Assembly: GCA_004431415.1 (NCBI GenBank)
Contig: QPMI01000222.1
Location: forward strand, 88,033-152,032
Reading direction: 5' to 3'
DNA from: Cyanophora paradoxa
Lineage: Eukaryota > Glaucocystophyceae > Cyanophorales > Cyanophoraceae
DNA: 64,000 bases
Shown: positions 33,827 to 48,100 of the stretch, in pieces
Layout of the letters: every line of letters starts with the position of its first letter
Position numbering within the stretch: position 1 is the stretch's first letter
The notes under the pieces: model-generated
Told to the model about the DNA's origin: nothing
The model's input: the letters and a program-made list of their open reading frames with translations, nothing else
Databases searched by the model: none
Position numbers and translations under genes: made by a program

Positions 33827-35738
33827 TCAGAGGAAGGGGTAGCGGGGGAGGCCGAGGGAGCCGCGGGGGCGCAGTGCGACGTCGGAGAGGGCGAGGCGGA
33901 GTGCGACGGCCGCGGGCCCCGCCGCGTCCGCCTCCTCCTCCAGATCCAGCGGCCGCGCCTCGCGCACGGCGAGCCAGCCCCGCGGCGTCTTTCGCCGCAG
34001 CGCTTCCCGGTCCCACGCCAGGCCTGCCCCCGCGGATCCGGAGTCGATGTGGGGCCGGGAGGGAGGGAAGCGGCGGGGCCCCGCACCACCGAAGGGGCTC
34101 TCGAGGGCGATGCCGGCGGCGGGGACCTCGGCCCGCGCCCGCGCGAAGAGCTCGTACTCCTGGGCGGAGGAGAGGCTTCAGCCAAAGCTCAACTTAGTAA
34201 GGGAAGGGGCGGGGGCTCTGGGCGGACCTCGGGGAGTTGGTGGGGCTCGAGGTCGGGGGCCAGCAGGAGGCAGACGTGCGGCGCGTCCTCCTGCCAAAGG
34301 AACAAAAGTAAACAGATTTGATCTTCAAGCTGAAGGCTTAGCTCAGGGCTTTAATTTGATATCGCGCGCCTCCTCGTCGTTGATGCGGAGGTAGGAGGCG
34401 CGCCAGGGCCAGCCCCGGGCCGTGAAGGTCGCCCGGAAGAGCGCGTGCCCGGGGCCCGCCTCGGCGAGCCGCAGCTCCAGCTCCTGGGGGGCCGGTACCC
34501 CCGCGGGACCCGCCCGCGGGAGCGCCGGCACCAGCTCGAGCCGCTCGGGGCCGAAGTGGAGGGCCCCGGGGGGGGCGACCCGCTCGGGGAGGGTACCGGC
34601 GAGGGCCGCCTCGAGGAGCTCGAGGGGTACGCCGGCGGCGGCGGGGCCCGGGGCGATCGCGAGGAGGGAGAGGAGGTCGGCGCGGGCGGCCCGCTCGGCG
34701 GCGGCGGCGGCGGCGGCGACCTCGGCCCGCAGCGCGGCCGCCCGCTCCTCCGCCTCCGCCAGCCACGCCCTCTCGTACAGGTCCACCGCCGCCCGCAGCT
34801 GCGCATGCCGGGCCGGGGCCAGGGGGTCAAGCCACTGAAATTTAGAAATGCAGGGGCTTATTCGGAGTGAGGTATGATCTTAACCTTAAAAAGAATCTAA
34901 TAGAATGCAGGAGCAACAGATGAGAGAGATATGAGACCGAACCTCGGCGGCGCGGGCGCGGGCGGAGGCGGCGGCGGAGGCGGCGGCCCCGTCGACGCGG
35001 CGAAGGGCGGCCTCCCGCTGCTCCCCGAAGAGCTCCGGCTCCTCCTCGGGCCCGCGGCCGGGCTCATCCTCCTCGAGCTCCGCGCCGCAACCCTCCGGAT
35101 CCTCCTCGTCTTCTTCGCTGGAGTCGGATCCGGAGTCGGAAGGGGCGGCGGCGGCGGCCGCGGGGCTGGAGCTCGAGGCGGGCCGGATCCGGAGCTCGCG
35201 ATCGGCGCGGAGCGCTAGCTCGGCGCGGCGGCGGGCGATGCCCTCGGCGATGGCGAGGAGGCGGAGCTGCTGCTGGAGCGAGTCTGAGAGCACGGCAATC
35301 GCGTGGTTGCGCTGCAGCTCCGGCCGCGCCCCGTGCAGGCCCCGCCACTCCCGCCCCAGCAGGTCCGACGTTGCCCGGCATTGCGGGCACTTGATCCGCC
35401 CGCCCGCCAGAACTGCGCGCGCGCCTATCGGGCGACGCCAAACGATACTATAAAGCTGCCGCGCACTCTTTTCGCAGCAATCGGCGCAGCTGCGGGCGGG
35501 GCGACCGAGCGGTCAAAATTTGATCCGCGGGTCGCGGCGTAGATCAGGCGCGGAGGGGGCCCGCGCACAGCGTATGGGCGCATGCGGGTAGGATCCGAGG
35601 ATCTCGGTACACGGTGAGGCACACCGGGCACTCGGCGTGCGCTCGCAGCTGCTCGACGACGGCCTTCACCTGCGCCAGCGGCTCCAGTGGCGGAGCCGGG
35701 AGTGCCCGCGGGGTCGAAGGCACGGAAGAGGCCGGCAT
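33827..35738 (-). CDS. RING-type protein (putative E3 ubiquitin ligase)
   Basis: Starts at ATG 35738 (MPASSVPSTPRALPAPPLEP) and ends at 33827 (SLGLPRYPFL). The N-terminus carries CPVCLTVYRDPRILPACAHTLC, then after an intron GGRIKCPQCRA: the C-x2-C, C-x-H-x2-C and C-P-x-C parts of a C3HC4 RING. One expected Cys between the halves is not evident, so either the junction is misread or the site is degenerate. Then follow a helical segment (LQQQLRLLAIAEGIARRRAE), an acidic Ser-rich stretch, an Ala-rich helix and a C-terminal region (FRATFTARGWPWRASYLRIN, APHVCLLLAPDLEPH) I do not recognise. RING proteins position E2 enzymes for ubiquitin transfer. Donor at 34369 is GC. Head-to-head with the dynein gene. 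Confidence 0.7.
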
Positions 35739-36143
35739 GTGTCAATACGAGCCTGCGCGGCTGGCGGCCGGCTGAGCTGGTGCCGCGGGAGCAACGTCGA
35801 CCGTCCGGTCAGGTCGGCCCGGCGCGCTCCGCCGTGACGCACCGGCTAGAAACAGCCGTCTGAGACTCGCGCGCACGCTGTCGGGTCTGCGGGACGGTGC
35901 TGGATATCGGCGGCTCAGCGAACCTCGACCAGCGACTGTACCCAGGCCGAGACTCAGTTTTTTTTGTCCTAACTTTGTCGGAGCGGCGGCCTGCGAGAAG
36001 TCCCCGGAGTCCACGGGGCGAGGCCGAGCCGCACGAAATCCGCTAGCGCTGTCTGGTCAGCAGCAACAACAGGTCGCGGTCACGCGGGAAGCTAGATCAC
36101 CGGCGAGCTTGGCGGAGAGCACAGGAGCTGTACAGTCTCAAAG
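35739..36143. promoter_or_regulatory. Shared divergent promoter region (RING / dynein)
   Basis: About 400 bp between two head-to-head start codons must hold the promoters of both genes. No TATA box or other named element was recognised; there is a T run (GTTTTTTTTGTCC) near 35957. Confidence 0.5.
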
Positions 36144-39100
36144 ATGGGAGACAAGGTGCGCACAACGAGTGTTTCGCGCCCGCTGAGCTTAGCTCCGCTG
36201 GCCGCCGCCGCGGCCGGCTTCCAAGCGCAACTTTCTTCGGACTAAGCCGGCGGCACGCAGGGGAAGGGCGAGGGTGGCGGAGAGGACCCTCGTATCAAAT
36301 GGTTCGAGGAACGCGTGATGGCGAGCCTCAAGCCGAAGCCCGAGAAGTGGAAAGGCACAGTAACGTCGGCCGAGGGCGGGTGCGTCGCCCTAGGGCCCGC
36401 TTCGCCGCGCAGACGAGTGCTTTTAGTGTGCCTAACAAGATTCCGCGCAGCCGCGCCTTCTCGGAGTTCATGGACAACTCCGAAACTCGGCGTTTCCTGA
36501 TCTACGACGACGGTGGCAAGGACGCGCTGAAGGCCACGTGCGGGGCTCCGACTAGCATCAAGAGGAAGGTGCGGACGCGCGCTTTCGCCGAGCGGTCTGT
36601 TTTCCGCCGTGCTGACCCGGCCCCGCACTCGCAGGGCCTGTACTTCTTGAAGAAGCGGGCGGCGACCCTCACCATCGATAACCTGAAGGAAGAAGTGATT
36701 GTTGGCGATCTGACGACCAACGTGCTGCAGCAGCTATCGCTCATCTCGCAGGAGGTGCGCTTGAGCCCGAAGCCCGCTCCGCACGCTTCCGCCCGCGCGC
36801 GCTGCTCACGCGCCGCCCCGCAGGTCTTGCTGCCGCTTCTTTCGAACACGAAGAACCAGCAAGGATGGCCGGATGTCATTTCGAAGGAGGTCATGGACAA
36901 CTTCCACCGCTTCGTCGGGAGCGTGTACGTCACGATAGGCCAGACGCAGGTCCGCGGGCCTCCCTCCCGCCGCGCGCGCGCGCGATCCTTAGCTCCGCGC
37001 AGGGCAAGACGCTGCTGCCGCTCCCGCCGGCGGACATGATCAACATCGAGAAGGCCGTGAACGACAAGGAGAAGATCCACAGATTAGAGTCCTCTGTGGT
37101 CTCCTGGACGCACCTGATCAAGGCGCGTCCGCTCTTGGGGGGGCGGCGCCGCGGGCTGCTCACGGCTTCCTTTTGCGCAGACCGTGCTGCGCTCCGACCC
37201 GGAGTCGATGTTCCGGGGCGGGAAGAACCCGGGCCCGACCGCCGAGGTCGAGTTCTGGGTCAACAAGGCCGCCAACCTGAACTCGATCCACGAGCAGCTC
37301 TCGGGCGACAAGATCCAGAAGGCGAGCGGGCCGCCTTCCTTTCCCCTCCGACCCGATCCCCCAATGTTACCAACGGGGCGCGGGCGGCTCGGCAGGTCAT
37401 GAAGATCCTGGAGCTGACGAAGAGCACGTACTTCCCGGCGTTCGGGCGGCTCATCAAGGAGGTGGCGCAGGCCAAGGTCGAGGCCAACGACAACGCCAAG
37501 TTCCTGCGCGCCCTCGAGAAGACCTTCGGCAAGCTCACCGCCGTGCGCCCCGCCCGGCCCACGCTTTTCCCCTCCCGCTGCGGCGCTCTGTCCGTGCGTG
37601 CCTGAACCGGCCCGGTTCGCAGATCGGGCAGCTGAACGAGATGACGGACGTCTTCAAGCCGATGATGCACCAGATCATGCTGGTCTGGAAGCACTCGCAG
37701 TACTACAACACGAGCGGGCGCCTCGTCGTCCTCATGCGCGAGATCTGCAACGACATCATCGAGCAGGCCCGGTCCTTCGTCAACGGGCACGAGATCTTCA
37801 AGATCGAGCCGCAGGACGCCGTGGACCGCCTCAAGATGACCATCAAGGTCCTCACCGCCTTCAAGCAGACGTACCTCGAGTACAAGCAGCGGGTCGCCCA
37901 GGAGTGCCCCTCCAACCCCTGGCGCGTCCAGGTCCGCCCGCTCGCTCGCTCCACGCCCGCCCCGGGCGCCGCCCCTCTCTCCCCTCCCAACGCCGAGCGC
38001 AGAACTCGGCGCTCTTCTCGCGGCTGGACTCGTTCATGGAGCGCTGCCACGACATCCTGGACGTCGCGCAGACCGTCGTGCACTTCAACAAGCTCGAGCG
38101 CATCGAGATCGGCGGCACCAAGGGCCGCACCCTCTCCGCCTCGGTCCGCCAGATCTACTCGGACTTCCAGCAGGCCTTCGCCCAGTTCCAGAACGTGACG
38201 TACGACGTCCTGGACGTCGAGATCAAGGTGCGGGGGGCGCGCGCCCCGCCGGCCCGACAGCCCGCCCCCCCGCTCACGCGCGCCGCCCCGCCCGCCCCGC
38301 CCCGCCCCGCAGTCGTTCGACGACGATAACTACAAGTTCCGGCTGATCATCAAGGAGCTCGAGCGGCGGCTCGGGTCCATCCTCACGCAGGGCTTCGACG
38401 ACTGCAACACGGTTGCTGGCGCCTTCAAGCTCATCGACTCGTTCGAGGGCCTGCTCGAGCGCGAGATCATCCAGGCCGACCTCGAGAAGAAGCACGCCGA
38501 CCTGATCAAGACGTACGGCGAGGACCTCAAGAAGGTCCAGGAGCAGTTCCACACCTACAAGGCCGACCCGCCCCTCTACTTCAACATGCCCCCCGTCGCC
38601 GGCGCCCTCTACTGGTGCAGGGGCCTCATCCAGCGTATCGAGGAGCCCATGGAGAAGTTCAAGGGGGTACGCGTCCCCGCCCGCCCGCCAAGCCGCCCGC
38701 CCGCTCCGCCGCGCGCGGCCTGATCCGGCTTGAGCAGATGGGGAAGATGGTGCTGGAGAGCGAGGAGGGCAAGGAGGTCGTGAAGACGTACACGACGATC
38801 GAGAGCGCGCTGAAGGAGTACCAGTACACGCGGTACCACGAGTGGGAGAAGGGCGTGGAGGACGTGAGCCAGGAGAAGCTCAAGCAGTCGCTGCTGCGGC
38901 GCTCCAAGCAGAACCAGAAGCTCCTGCACGTCAACTTCAACCCCGCCCTCGTCCGCCTCCTCCGCGAGGTCAAGTACTTCACGCTCCTCGGGGTGCGCCG
39001 GCCCCGCCCCGCCCGGCCCCACCCGCCCCGGCTTGCGCGCGCGCGCCTGGGCCCGTGCTGAGCGCCGCCTTCCTTCCTTCTCGCAGCTGGAGATCCCGGA

Positions 39101-42100
39101 CTCGGCGATGCAGATCTACAAGAAGGCGGAGACGTTCCGCACGCAGATCGGCAACCTGGAGCTCATCGTCAACACGCACAACCAGATCCACACGACGATC
39201 CTGGAGGTCGAGAAGCCGCTGCTGCAGAAGCAGCTCTCCGAGATCGACAAGCTGCTGGAGAAGGGCCTGAAGCACCTCAACTGGAAGTCGCACGGCATCG
39301 GCGACTTCATCAGCGAGGCGATGACCAAGGTCAAGGCGGCGCACAGCACGCTCACGACGCTCAAGACGGACGTCGCCGCCATCCAGAAGATCCTCGACGC
39401 CTGGTCCTCGAACCCCCTCTTCCAGCGCAAGGAGAGCAAGACGTACACGCCGGAGGAGATCCTGGCGGCGCACATGGACCTCATGGACCGCCGCTTCGGC
39501 GTCATCACCGAGGGCGGCAACGAGATCCACAAGCTCCTCGGCAACTCCAACAAGGTCCTCAAGGTCTCCAAGGGCGCCCAGGCCTGGAAGGTCTACGTCG
39601 ACTACGTCAACGACGTCGTCGTCCAGGTGCTTGCTCCCGGGCGGGCTTCGCCGCGGCGTTCCCGCGTTCGCTCGATCGCTGACGGCTCCGCCTTCCGCGC
39701 AGGGCATCGCCGCGACGCTCATCGCGTCGCTCAAGTACCTGGGCAACCAGTGCGACCCGGCGTGGATCGTCAAGACGGAGGCGTCGCCGCTGCTGGAGGT
39801 GAAGCTCGAGCTGGAGGGCAAGGAGGTCATCTACCAGCCGGAGCTGGGCCTTACGGCGAAGAAGGACGGCGTGCGGGACCTCCTCTCGCGCTGGATCTCC
39901 GACTTCTTCAACATCGCGACGCTCGTGAAGCGCCTGGACACCGGCGACGGCGACTACATGCAGGAGACCAAGGAGAACGAGGAGGTGCTCGTCCTCGTCA
40001 ACTCGATCGGGCAGCTCGTCGCCGACAACGAGGACAAGTGCAACAAGTTCCGCGAGCAGTTCCTCGCCTACTCGTACCTCTGGACGCAGGACCTCAACCA
40101 GACCTTCCAGGAGTTCCTCGACTCGACGGCGGCGGAGAACAGGCAGCCGAACCTCGACGAGTTCGAGAAGAAGATCGCGCAGTACAAGCCCATCGGCGAG
40201 GCGATCCACGGGCTGCCCTCCGTCATGAACATCGGCTGGCTCCGCATCGACGCCAAGCCCATCAAGCAGGCGCTGTCGACGTGGATCTCGAAGTGGGCGT
40301 TCCTGTACATCAACTTCCTGTCGCAGCGCGTCATCAACTCGGTCAAGGACCTGTACGCGTTCATGGCGCGGGTGGAGGCCGGCATCGACGCCGAGGTCGG
40401 CGGCAGCGGCTCGCAGGTCCTCATGGACGTCATGGGCCTCATCCGCGACGTCCGCGTGCGGACGGAGGCGACCGACGAGATGTTCGAGCCGATGCGGCAG
40501 ACCGTCCAGCTCCTGAGGAAGTACGACACGCACCTGCCGGACCAGACGCTCTCGCAGCTCGACGAGGCGCCCATCAACTGGACCAACACGAAGAAGCGGA
40601 CGATGGCCGCCAAGGAGCGCATCGCCACCATCCAGAACAACGAGGCGGAGAAGATCAAGACCAAGGTCTCGCAGTTCGCCGACCGCGTCTCCTCCTTCCG
40701 CTCGGACTTCAAGCGCCAGGCCTTCTTCCGGTGGTCCGAGGACGTCGACGAGTCGTACAACCTGCTCGACCGCTACAACGCCGAGCTCTCCGCCATGGAG
40801 CAGGAGTCCAAGAACCTGAACGACCTGCAGGAGCTCTTCGAGCTGACGGTCTCGAGCTACAAGGACATCAAGGACATGCGGGCGGAGATCATCGTGCTGA
40901 AGCAGGTGTGGGACATGGGCAGCCTCGTCGTCTCGACCTTCAACGACTGGAAGAAGACGCTCTGGGACAAGATCGACGTCGACTTCCTCACGGAGGAGAC
41001 GCGCAAGATCATGAAGGAGGTCAAGATGCTCAACAAGCTCTCCAAGGACTGGGAGTGCTACAAGGGCCTGGAGGACTGCGTCAAGAACCTCCTCACGTCG
41101 CTGCCGCTCGTGCAGGACCTGCACTCGCCGGCGATGCGCGACCGCCACTGGAAGCAGCTCATGCGGGCGACGGGCGTGCTCATCCAGATGGACGCCAACT
41201 TCTCCCTCGCCGACCTCCTCGCCCTCAAGCTCCACGAGTACGTCGACGCTGTCGCCGAGATCGTCGACCGCGCCAACAAGGAGCTCATCATCGAGAAGAA
41301 CCTCACCAAGGTGCGCCGCGCCGCGGCGGGCCCCGTCGCGCGGCCGGCGCCCGACCCGCCCCGCAGATCGAGGCGACCTGGGCGAACCTGTCGCTCGTCT
41401 ACGAGGAGTTCGAGGGCTCGGAGACGCTGACGATAAAGGCGCCGGACGACGTCGTCGAGGCGAAGGAGGACAACCTCGTGCAGCTGCAGAACATGATGGC
41501 CGGCAAGTACGTCGCCAACAACCCCGACTTCCAGGAGCAGGTGCGGGCCCGCTCGGAGGCACTCTCTTTCTTTGGCCTCCGCCGCCGCTCACGCCGCCCG
41601 CCCGCCTCCGCCAGGTCGGGAAGTGGCAGCGGAAGCTGGGCGCCGTCGACACGGTGCTCACGACGTGGCTGGACGTCCAGAAGAAGTGGATCTCGCTGGA
41701 GTCCATCTTCATCGGGTCGGCGGACATCCGCACGCAGCTGCCGGAGGACTCGAAGCGCTTCGACGCGATCGACGCCGAGTGGAAGGAGCTGATGAAGGAG
41801 GCGCACAACCAGACGAACGCCGTCGAGGCCTGCAACGTCGACGGGCGCGGCGCGCGCCTGGAGGCCATGCTCGCCGGCCTCGAGAAGTGCGAGAAGGCGC
41901 TCGCCGACTACCTCGAGACGAAGCGCATCGCCTTCCCCCGCTTCTACTTCGTCGCCCCCGCCGACCTCGTCGACATCCTCTCCAAGGGCTCCAACCCGCA
42001 GCTCATCCAGAAGCACCTCTCCAAGTGCTTCGACAACATCCAGAAGCTCAAGTTCGAGGAGGTGGACGGCAAGCCGACCAAGAACGCCATCGGCATGTAC

Positions 42101-45100
42101 TCCAAGGAGATGGAGTACGTCGCGTTCCCGACGCCCTTCAAGTGCGAGGGCGCCGTCGAGACGTGGCTCTCGGGCCTCGTCGAGGCGATGCAGAACGCGC
42201 TGAAGCACGTCCTGAACGAGGCGGCCAAGGAGTACGACGAGCACCCGCGCCAGAAGTGGCTCTTCCGCTTCTGCGCGCAGATGGTCATCGTCGTGTCGCG
42301 CATCATCTACACGGAGGACGTCGCGCGCTGCTTCGAGCAGCTGGAGGAGGGCAACGAGATGGCGATGAAGGACTACAACAAGAAGCAGATCGACCAGCTG
42401 GCGTCCCTCTCGGAGCTCATCATCAGCGACCTCACCTCCAACGACCGCCGCAAGGTCATCACCCTCGTGACCGTCGACGTGCACGCCCGCGACGTCGTCT
42501 CCAAGCTCATCACCGACAAGTGCGACAAGGTCGACTGCTTCCAGTGGGTCTCGCAGCTCCGCTACACCGTCGACGAGAACACGAAGATCTGCCGCATCAA
42601 CATCTGCGACTTCGAGATCAACTACCAGTACGAGTACATCGGCAACTGCGGCTGCCTCGTCATCACGCCGCTCACGGATCGCTGCTACGTGACCCTCACC
42701 CAAGCCCAGCGCCTCGTGCTCGGCGGCGCGCCGGCCGGCCCCGCCGGCACGGGCAAGACGGAGACGACGAAGGACCTGGCGCGCGCCATCGGCATCATGT
42801 GCTACGTCTTCAACTGCTCGGACCAGATGGACTACAAGTCCATGGGCCAGATCTACAAGGGCCTGGCGCAGACCGGCGCCTGGGGCTGCTTCGACGAGTT
42901 CAACCGCATCCCCATCGAGGTCCGCCGCCGCCCGCCCCGCCCCGCCCCGCGCGGCGGAACCATGGACCGGACCTGACCGCTCGGCCCGCCGCGCCCCGCA
43001 GGTGCTCTCCGTGTGCTCGACGCAGTACAAGTCGATCCTCGACGCCATCCGCTCCAAGAAGAAGCGCTTCGTCTTCGAGGTGCGCATTAGGAAGCGTCCG
43101 AACCTGAGCGTTCGAGCGGCGCCGCCTGACCGTCCCTCTCGCCCCGCGCAGGACGAGGAGATCTCGCTCAACCCGACGGCGGTGGCGTTCATCACGATGA
43201 ACCCCGGCTACGCCGGCCGCACGGAGCTGCCCGAGTCGCTCAAGGCGCTCTTCCGCCCCGTCGCCATGATCGTGCCCGACATGGACCTCATCACCGAAAT
43301 CATGCTCTACTCCGAGGGCTTCCAGAACGGCAAGATCCTCGCCCGCAAGTTCATGATCCTGTACCGCCTCTGCCAGGACCTCCTCTCGAAGCAGGACCAC
43401 TACGACTGGAAGCTCCGCGCCATCAAGACGACGCTGAACGTGGCCGGCGGGCTGAAGCGCTCCGACCCGGAGCTCTCCGAGGACCGCGTGCTGCTGCGCG
43501 CCCTCCGCGACTTCAACATCGGCAAGATCGTCACGGACGACATCCAGATCTTCATGGGCCTCCTCGAGGACCTCTTCCCCAAGACCCTCGAGCTCGTGCC
43601 CCGCAAGCGGGACCAGCAGGTCGAGGACATCGTCAAGGAGAGCGCCAAGGAGATGGGCCTGCAGCCCGAGGACAAGTTCGTCCTCAAGATCGTCCAGCTC
43701 CGCGAGCTCTTCGTCGTCCGCTGGTCCGTCTTCCTCCTCGGCCCCGCCGGCTGCGGCAAGACCCAGGTCCGCGAGGCCCCTTCCTCGCTGCTGCTCTTGC
43801 GATCGGCCGGCACATGCCGACGCCCCCGGCCCCGCAGGTGTGGAAGACGCTGCAGCGGGCCCAGGCGAAGCTCGGCGAGAAGACCGTGGCGTCGTGCCTG
43901 AACCCCAAGTCGGTGACGCGCAACGAGCTGTACGGCTACATCAGCCAGGCGACGCGCGAGTGGAAGGACGGCCTCATCTCGCAGATCTTCCGCGACATGG
44001 CGAACACGACGAACATCCCGCACCAGTGGATCATCCTCGACGGCGACATCGACGCCGAGTGGATCGAGTCGATGAACACCGTCATGGACGACAACAAGAT
44101 GCTCACGCTCGCCTCGAACGAGCGCATCCCGCTCACCAACTCGATGCGCCTGCTCTTCGAGGTCGGCGACATGCGCAACGCGTCGCCCGCCACGGTCTCC
44201 CGCGGCGGCGTCATCTTCATTAACGACTCGGACATCGGCTGGCACCCGTTCGCGGAGACGTGGATCTCCAACCAGCAGGGCCAGAAGCTGCAGACGATCC
44301 TGCAGGAGCTCTTCCACCGCTACGTGCAGCACAGCCTCGACTTCTGCCGCAAGAACTTCAAGTACGTGACGCCGCTCGTGGAGATCAGCCAGGTCTCCTC
44401 CCTCTGCTACATCCTCGAGGGCCTCTTCGCCCAGCACGACGCGGCGAACAAGCCCCCGCTCGGCCAGGTCCCCCCCGGCACCGGTGCGCCGCCCCGCCCC
44501 GCCCCGCCCCGCCCCGCCCCGCCCCGCCCCGCCCCGCCCCCCTCGCCTGACGGCCCGGCCCGCCCTGCAGACGCGAACAACCAGGCGGCGCAGGCGAACG
44601 CCCAGCTGCTCGTCGAGCACTACTTCGTCTTCTCGGCGGTGTGGGCCTTCGGCGGCGCGCTCCTCACCGACAAGCAGAACGACTTCCGCGCCGAGTTCTC
44701 CAAGTGGTGGAAGGGTGCGCCGCGCCCGCCCTCCGCCGCCGCCGTCTCCGCGTTCGTTCGCCTCCTCCTCACCCGGACGCCCGCGCAGAGGAGTGGAAGG
44801 TTGTCAAGTACCCCGACGGGGGCACGGTCTTTGACTACCTCGTGGACCCCGACGCGCTGGCGATGGTCGGCTGGGTGGACAAGGTGCAGTCGTACACGCC
44901 CATCTCGGGGACGCTCTTCGCGAACATCTTCGTGCCGACGCTCGACACGACGCGCCTGACGTACCTGCTCGACCTCCTCATCCCGCGCCGCCACCCGGTG
45001 CTCTTCGTCGGCAACGCCGGCACGGGCAAGACGACGATCATGAAGGACAAGCTGCGCTCGCTGGACACGGACGTCCTCATGTCGATCGCCGTCAACCTGA

Positions 45101-48100
45101 ACTGCTTCTCCGACTCGATGTCGCTGCAGCTCATCATGGAGCAGCCGCTGGAGAAGAAGACGGGGCGCCAGTTCGGCCCGCCGGGCTCCAAGAAGCTCAT
45201 CTACTTCGTCGACGACCTCAACATGCCGTTCGTCGACAAGTACGGCACGCAGCAGCCGATCGCGCTGCTCCGCCAGCACATGGACTACCAGAGCTGGTAC
45301 GACCGCGCCAAGCTGCAGCTCAAGGAGATCCACAACTGCCAGTACCTCTCCTGCCTCAACCCGACGGCCGGCTCCTTCACCGTCGACCCGCGCCTGCAGC
45401 GCCAGTACGCGACCTTCGCGGTGCAGATGCCGACGAGCGCCGACCTGCTCACCATCTACGAGAGCATCCTCAAGGGCCACCTCGCGCGCTTCGACCCGAC
45501 GGTCGCCGGCATGGGCCGCAACATCGTCAAGGCGACGATCGACCTGCACAAGCAGGTCGCGGAGACGTTCCTGCCGACGGCCATCAAGTTCCACTACATC
45601 TTCAACCTGCGCGAGCTCTCGAACATCATGCAGGGCCTCTGCCTCTCGACGTCGGAGTACTACTCGAGCCCGCTCATGATGGCGCGCCTGTGGAGCCACG
45701 AGTGCGAGCGCGTCTTCCGGGACCGTCTCGTCTCGGAGAACGACACGCAGCGCTTCGACGAGATGATCGCCGACGTCTCCAAGAAGTACTTCGAGGAGGT
45801 CGACCAGGCGGCCATGAGCGCCCGCCCGCTCATCTTCGCCGGCTTCACGACGCCCTCGTCCGACGACTCCATCATCTACGTCGCCGTGCCGGACTACGCC
45901 AAGCTGCGCAAGGTCCTGGAGGAGAAGCTCAACGAGTACAACGAGGCGAACGCCGTCATGAACCTCGTGCTCTTCGAGCAGGCCATGGAGCACATCTGCC
46001 GCATCACGCGCATCATCCAGAGCCCGCGCGGCAACGCCCTCCTCGTCGGCGTCGGCGGCTCCGGCAAGCAGAGCCTCGGGCGCCTGGCGTCGTTCATCTG
46101 CGGCTACGAGACCTTCCAGATCTCGGTGACGCAGACGTACGGCGTGACCGAGTTCAAGGCCGACCTGACGCAGCTCTACATCAAGACGGGCGTCAAGGGC
46201 TTCGGCATGTGCTTCCTCATGACGGACGGCCAGATCGTCGACGAGCGCTTCATGGTCTACATCAACGACCTGCTCTCGTCGGGCTACATCCCGGACCTCT
46301 TCCCGCCGGAGGAGCGCGACAACATCGCGAACCAGGTCCGCAGCGAGGTGAAGCAGGCCGGCCTCGTCGACACGCGCGACAACTGCTGGGACTTCTTCAT
46401 CGAGAAGGTCCGGAAGAACCTCCACGTCGTCCTCTGCGTGAGCCCCGTCGGCGACAAGTTCCGCGTCCGGGCCCGCCAGTTCCCCGCCATGATCTCCAGC
46501 ACGGCCATCGACTGGTTCCAGGAGTGGTCGCAAGAGGCCCTCGTCTCGGTCGCCAACCGCTTCCTCCGCGAGATCGAGGCCATCGAGCCGGAGCTGCGCG
46601 AGTCGATCGCGCACCACATGGCCTTCGCCCACAACAGCGTCACCCAGGCCTGCCAGCTCTACCTCGAGGCCGAGCGCCGCTACAACTACACGACGCCCAA
46701 GTCCTTCCTCGAGCTCATCGCCCTCTACAAGACGCTCCTCCACAAGAAGCGGGAGGAGATCCAGGTGCTGAAGAGCCGCCTGGAGAACGGCCTGAACAAG
46801 CTCAAGGACACGGAGGCGATCGTGGCGGACCTGCAGGTCGCCCTCAAGGCCGACCAGATCGTCGTCGAGGAGAAGAAGGCGTCGGCGAACGCGCTGCTGG
46901 AGCAGGTCGGGCAGGAGACGGCCATCGCCGAGGAGGAGAAGAAGTCGGCGCAGGTCGAGGAGGACGCGTGCGCCGTCATCCAGGCCGACGTCGCCCAGAA
47001 GGCGGCGGACTGCGCGGAGGACCTCGCCAAGGCGGAGCCCATCATCCAGCAGGCCGAGGCGGCCCTCAACTCCCTCGACAAGAAGTCGCTGACGGAGCTC
47101 AAGGCCTTCGCCAGCCCGCCCATCGAGGTCGTCTCCGTGCTCGGCGCCGTCATGATCCTGACGGCCCCCGGCGGCAAGGTCCCCAAGGACATCTCGTGGA
47201 ACGCCGGCAAGAAGTTCATGGGCAACGTCGACGCCTTCATGAAGCAGCTCCTGACGTTCGACAAGGAGAACATCCCCGACAACTGCGTGACGGCCTGCGA
47301 GCAGAAGATCGTCTCCGACAAGCTCGACGTCGACGTGATCAAGACCAAGTCGGCGGCCGCCGCCGGCATGTGCTCGTGGTGCGTCAACATCTGCAAGTAC
47401 TTCCGCATCTACCAGGACGTCGCGCCCAAGCGCGCGCGCCTGGAGGAGTCGAACCAGAAGCTCGCGGCGGCAAACTCGAAGCTCTCGGTCGTGCGGGCGC
47501 GCGTGGCGGAGCTGGAGGCCCGCCTCGCCGCCCTCACCGCCAAGTTCGACCAGGCGACGGACGAGAAGCTCAAGGCCATCGCGCAGGCGGAGAAGACGCA
47601 GACGCGCGCCAACCTCGCCGACCGCCTCGTCAACGGCCTCGCGGACGAGAAGGTCCGCTGGACCGAGTCGATCGAGCGCTTCAGCGTGCTTGAGCGGACG
47701 CTCATCGGCGACGTCCTCCTCTCTTCGGCCTTCGTCTCGTACATTGGCGCCTTCAACATGCGCTTCCGCACCATGCTCGTCACCGAGAAGTGGCTCCCGG
47801 ACCTCATCGAGCGCCAGATCCCGCTCACGGAGGGCATCGAGCCGCTCACGAAGCTGACCGACGAGGCGGAGATCGCGCGCTGGAACAACGAGGGCCTCCC
47901 CGCCGACCGCCTCTCCGTCGAGAACGGCGCCATCGTCTGCTCGTCGGGCCGCTGGCCGCTCATCATCGACCCGCAGCTGCAGGGCATCAAGTGGATCATG
48001 AACCGCGAGCAGAAGAACGGGCTCAAGATCATCCAGCTCTCGCAGGCCCGCTACGTCGACGCCATCGAGAACGCCATCCAGAATGGCATGCCCGTCCTCA

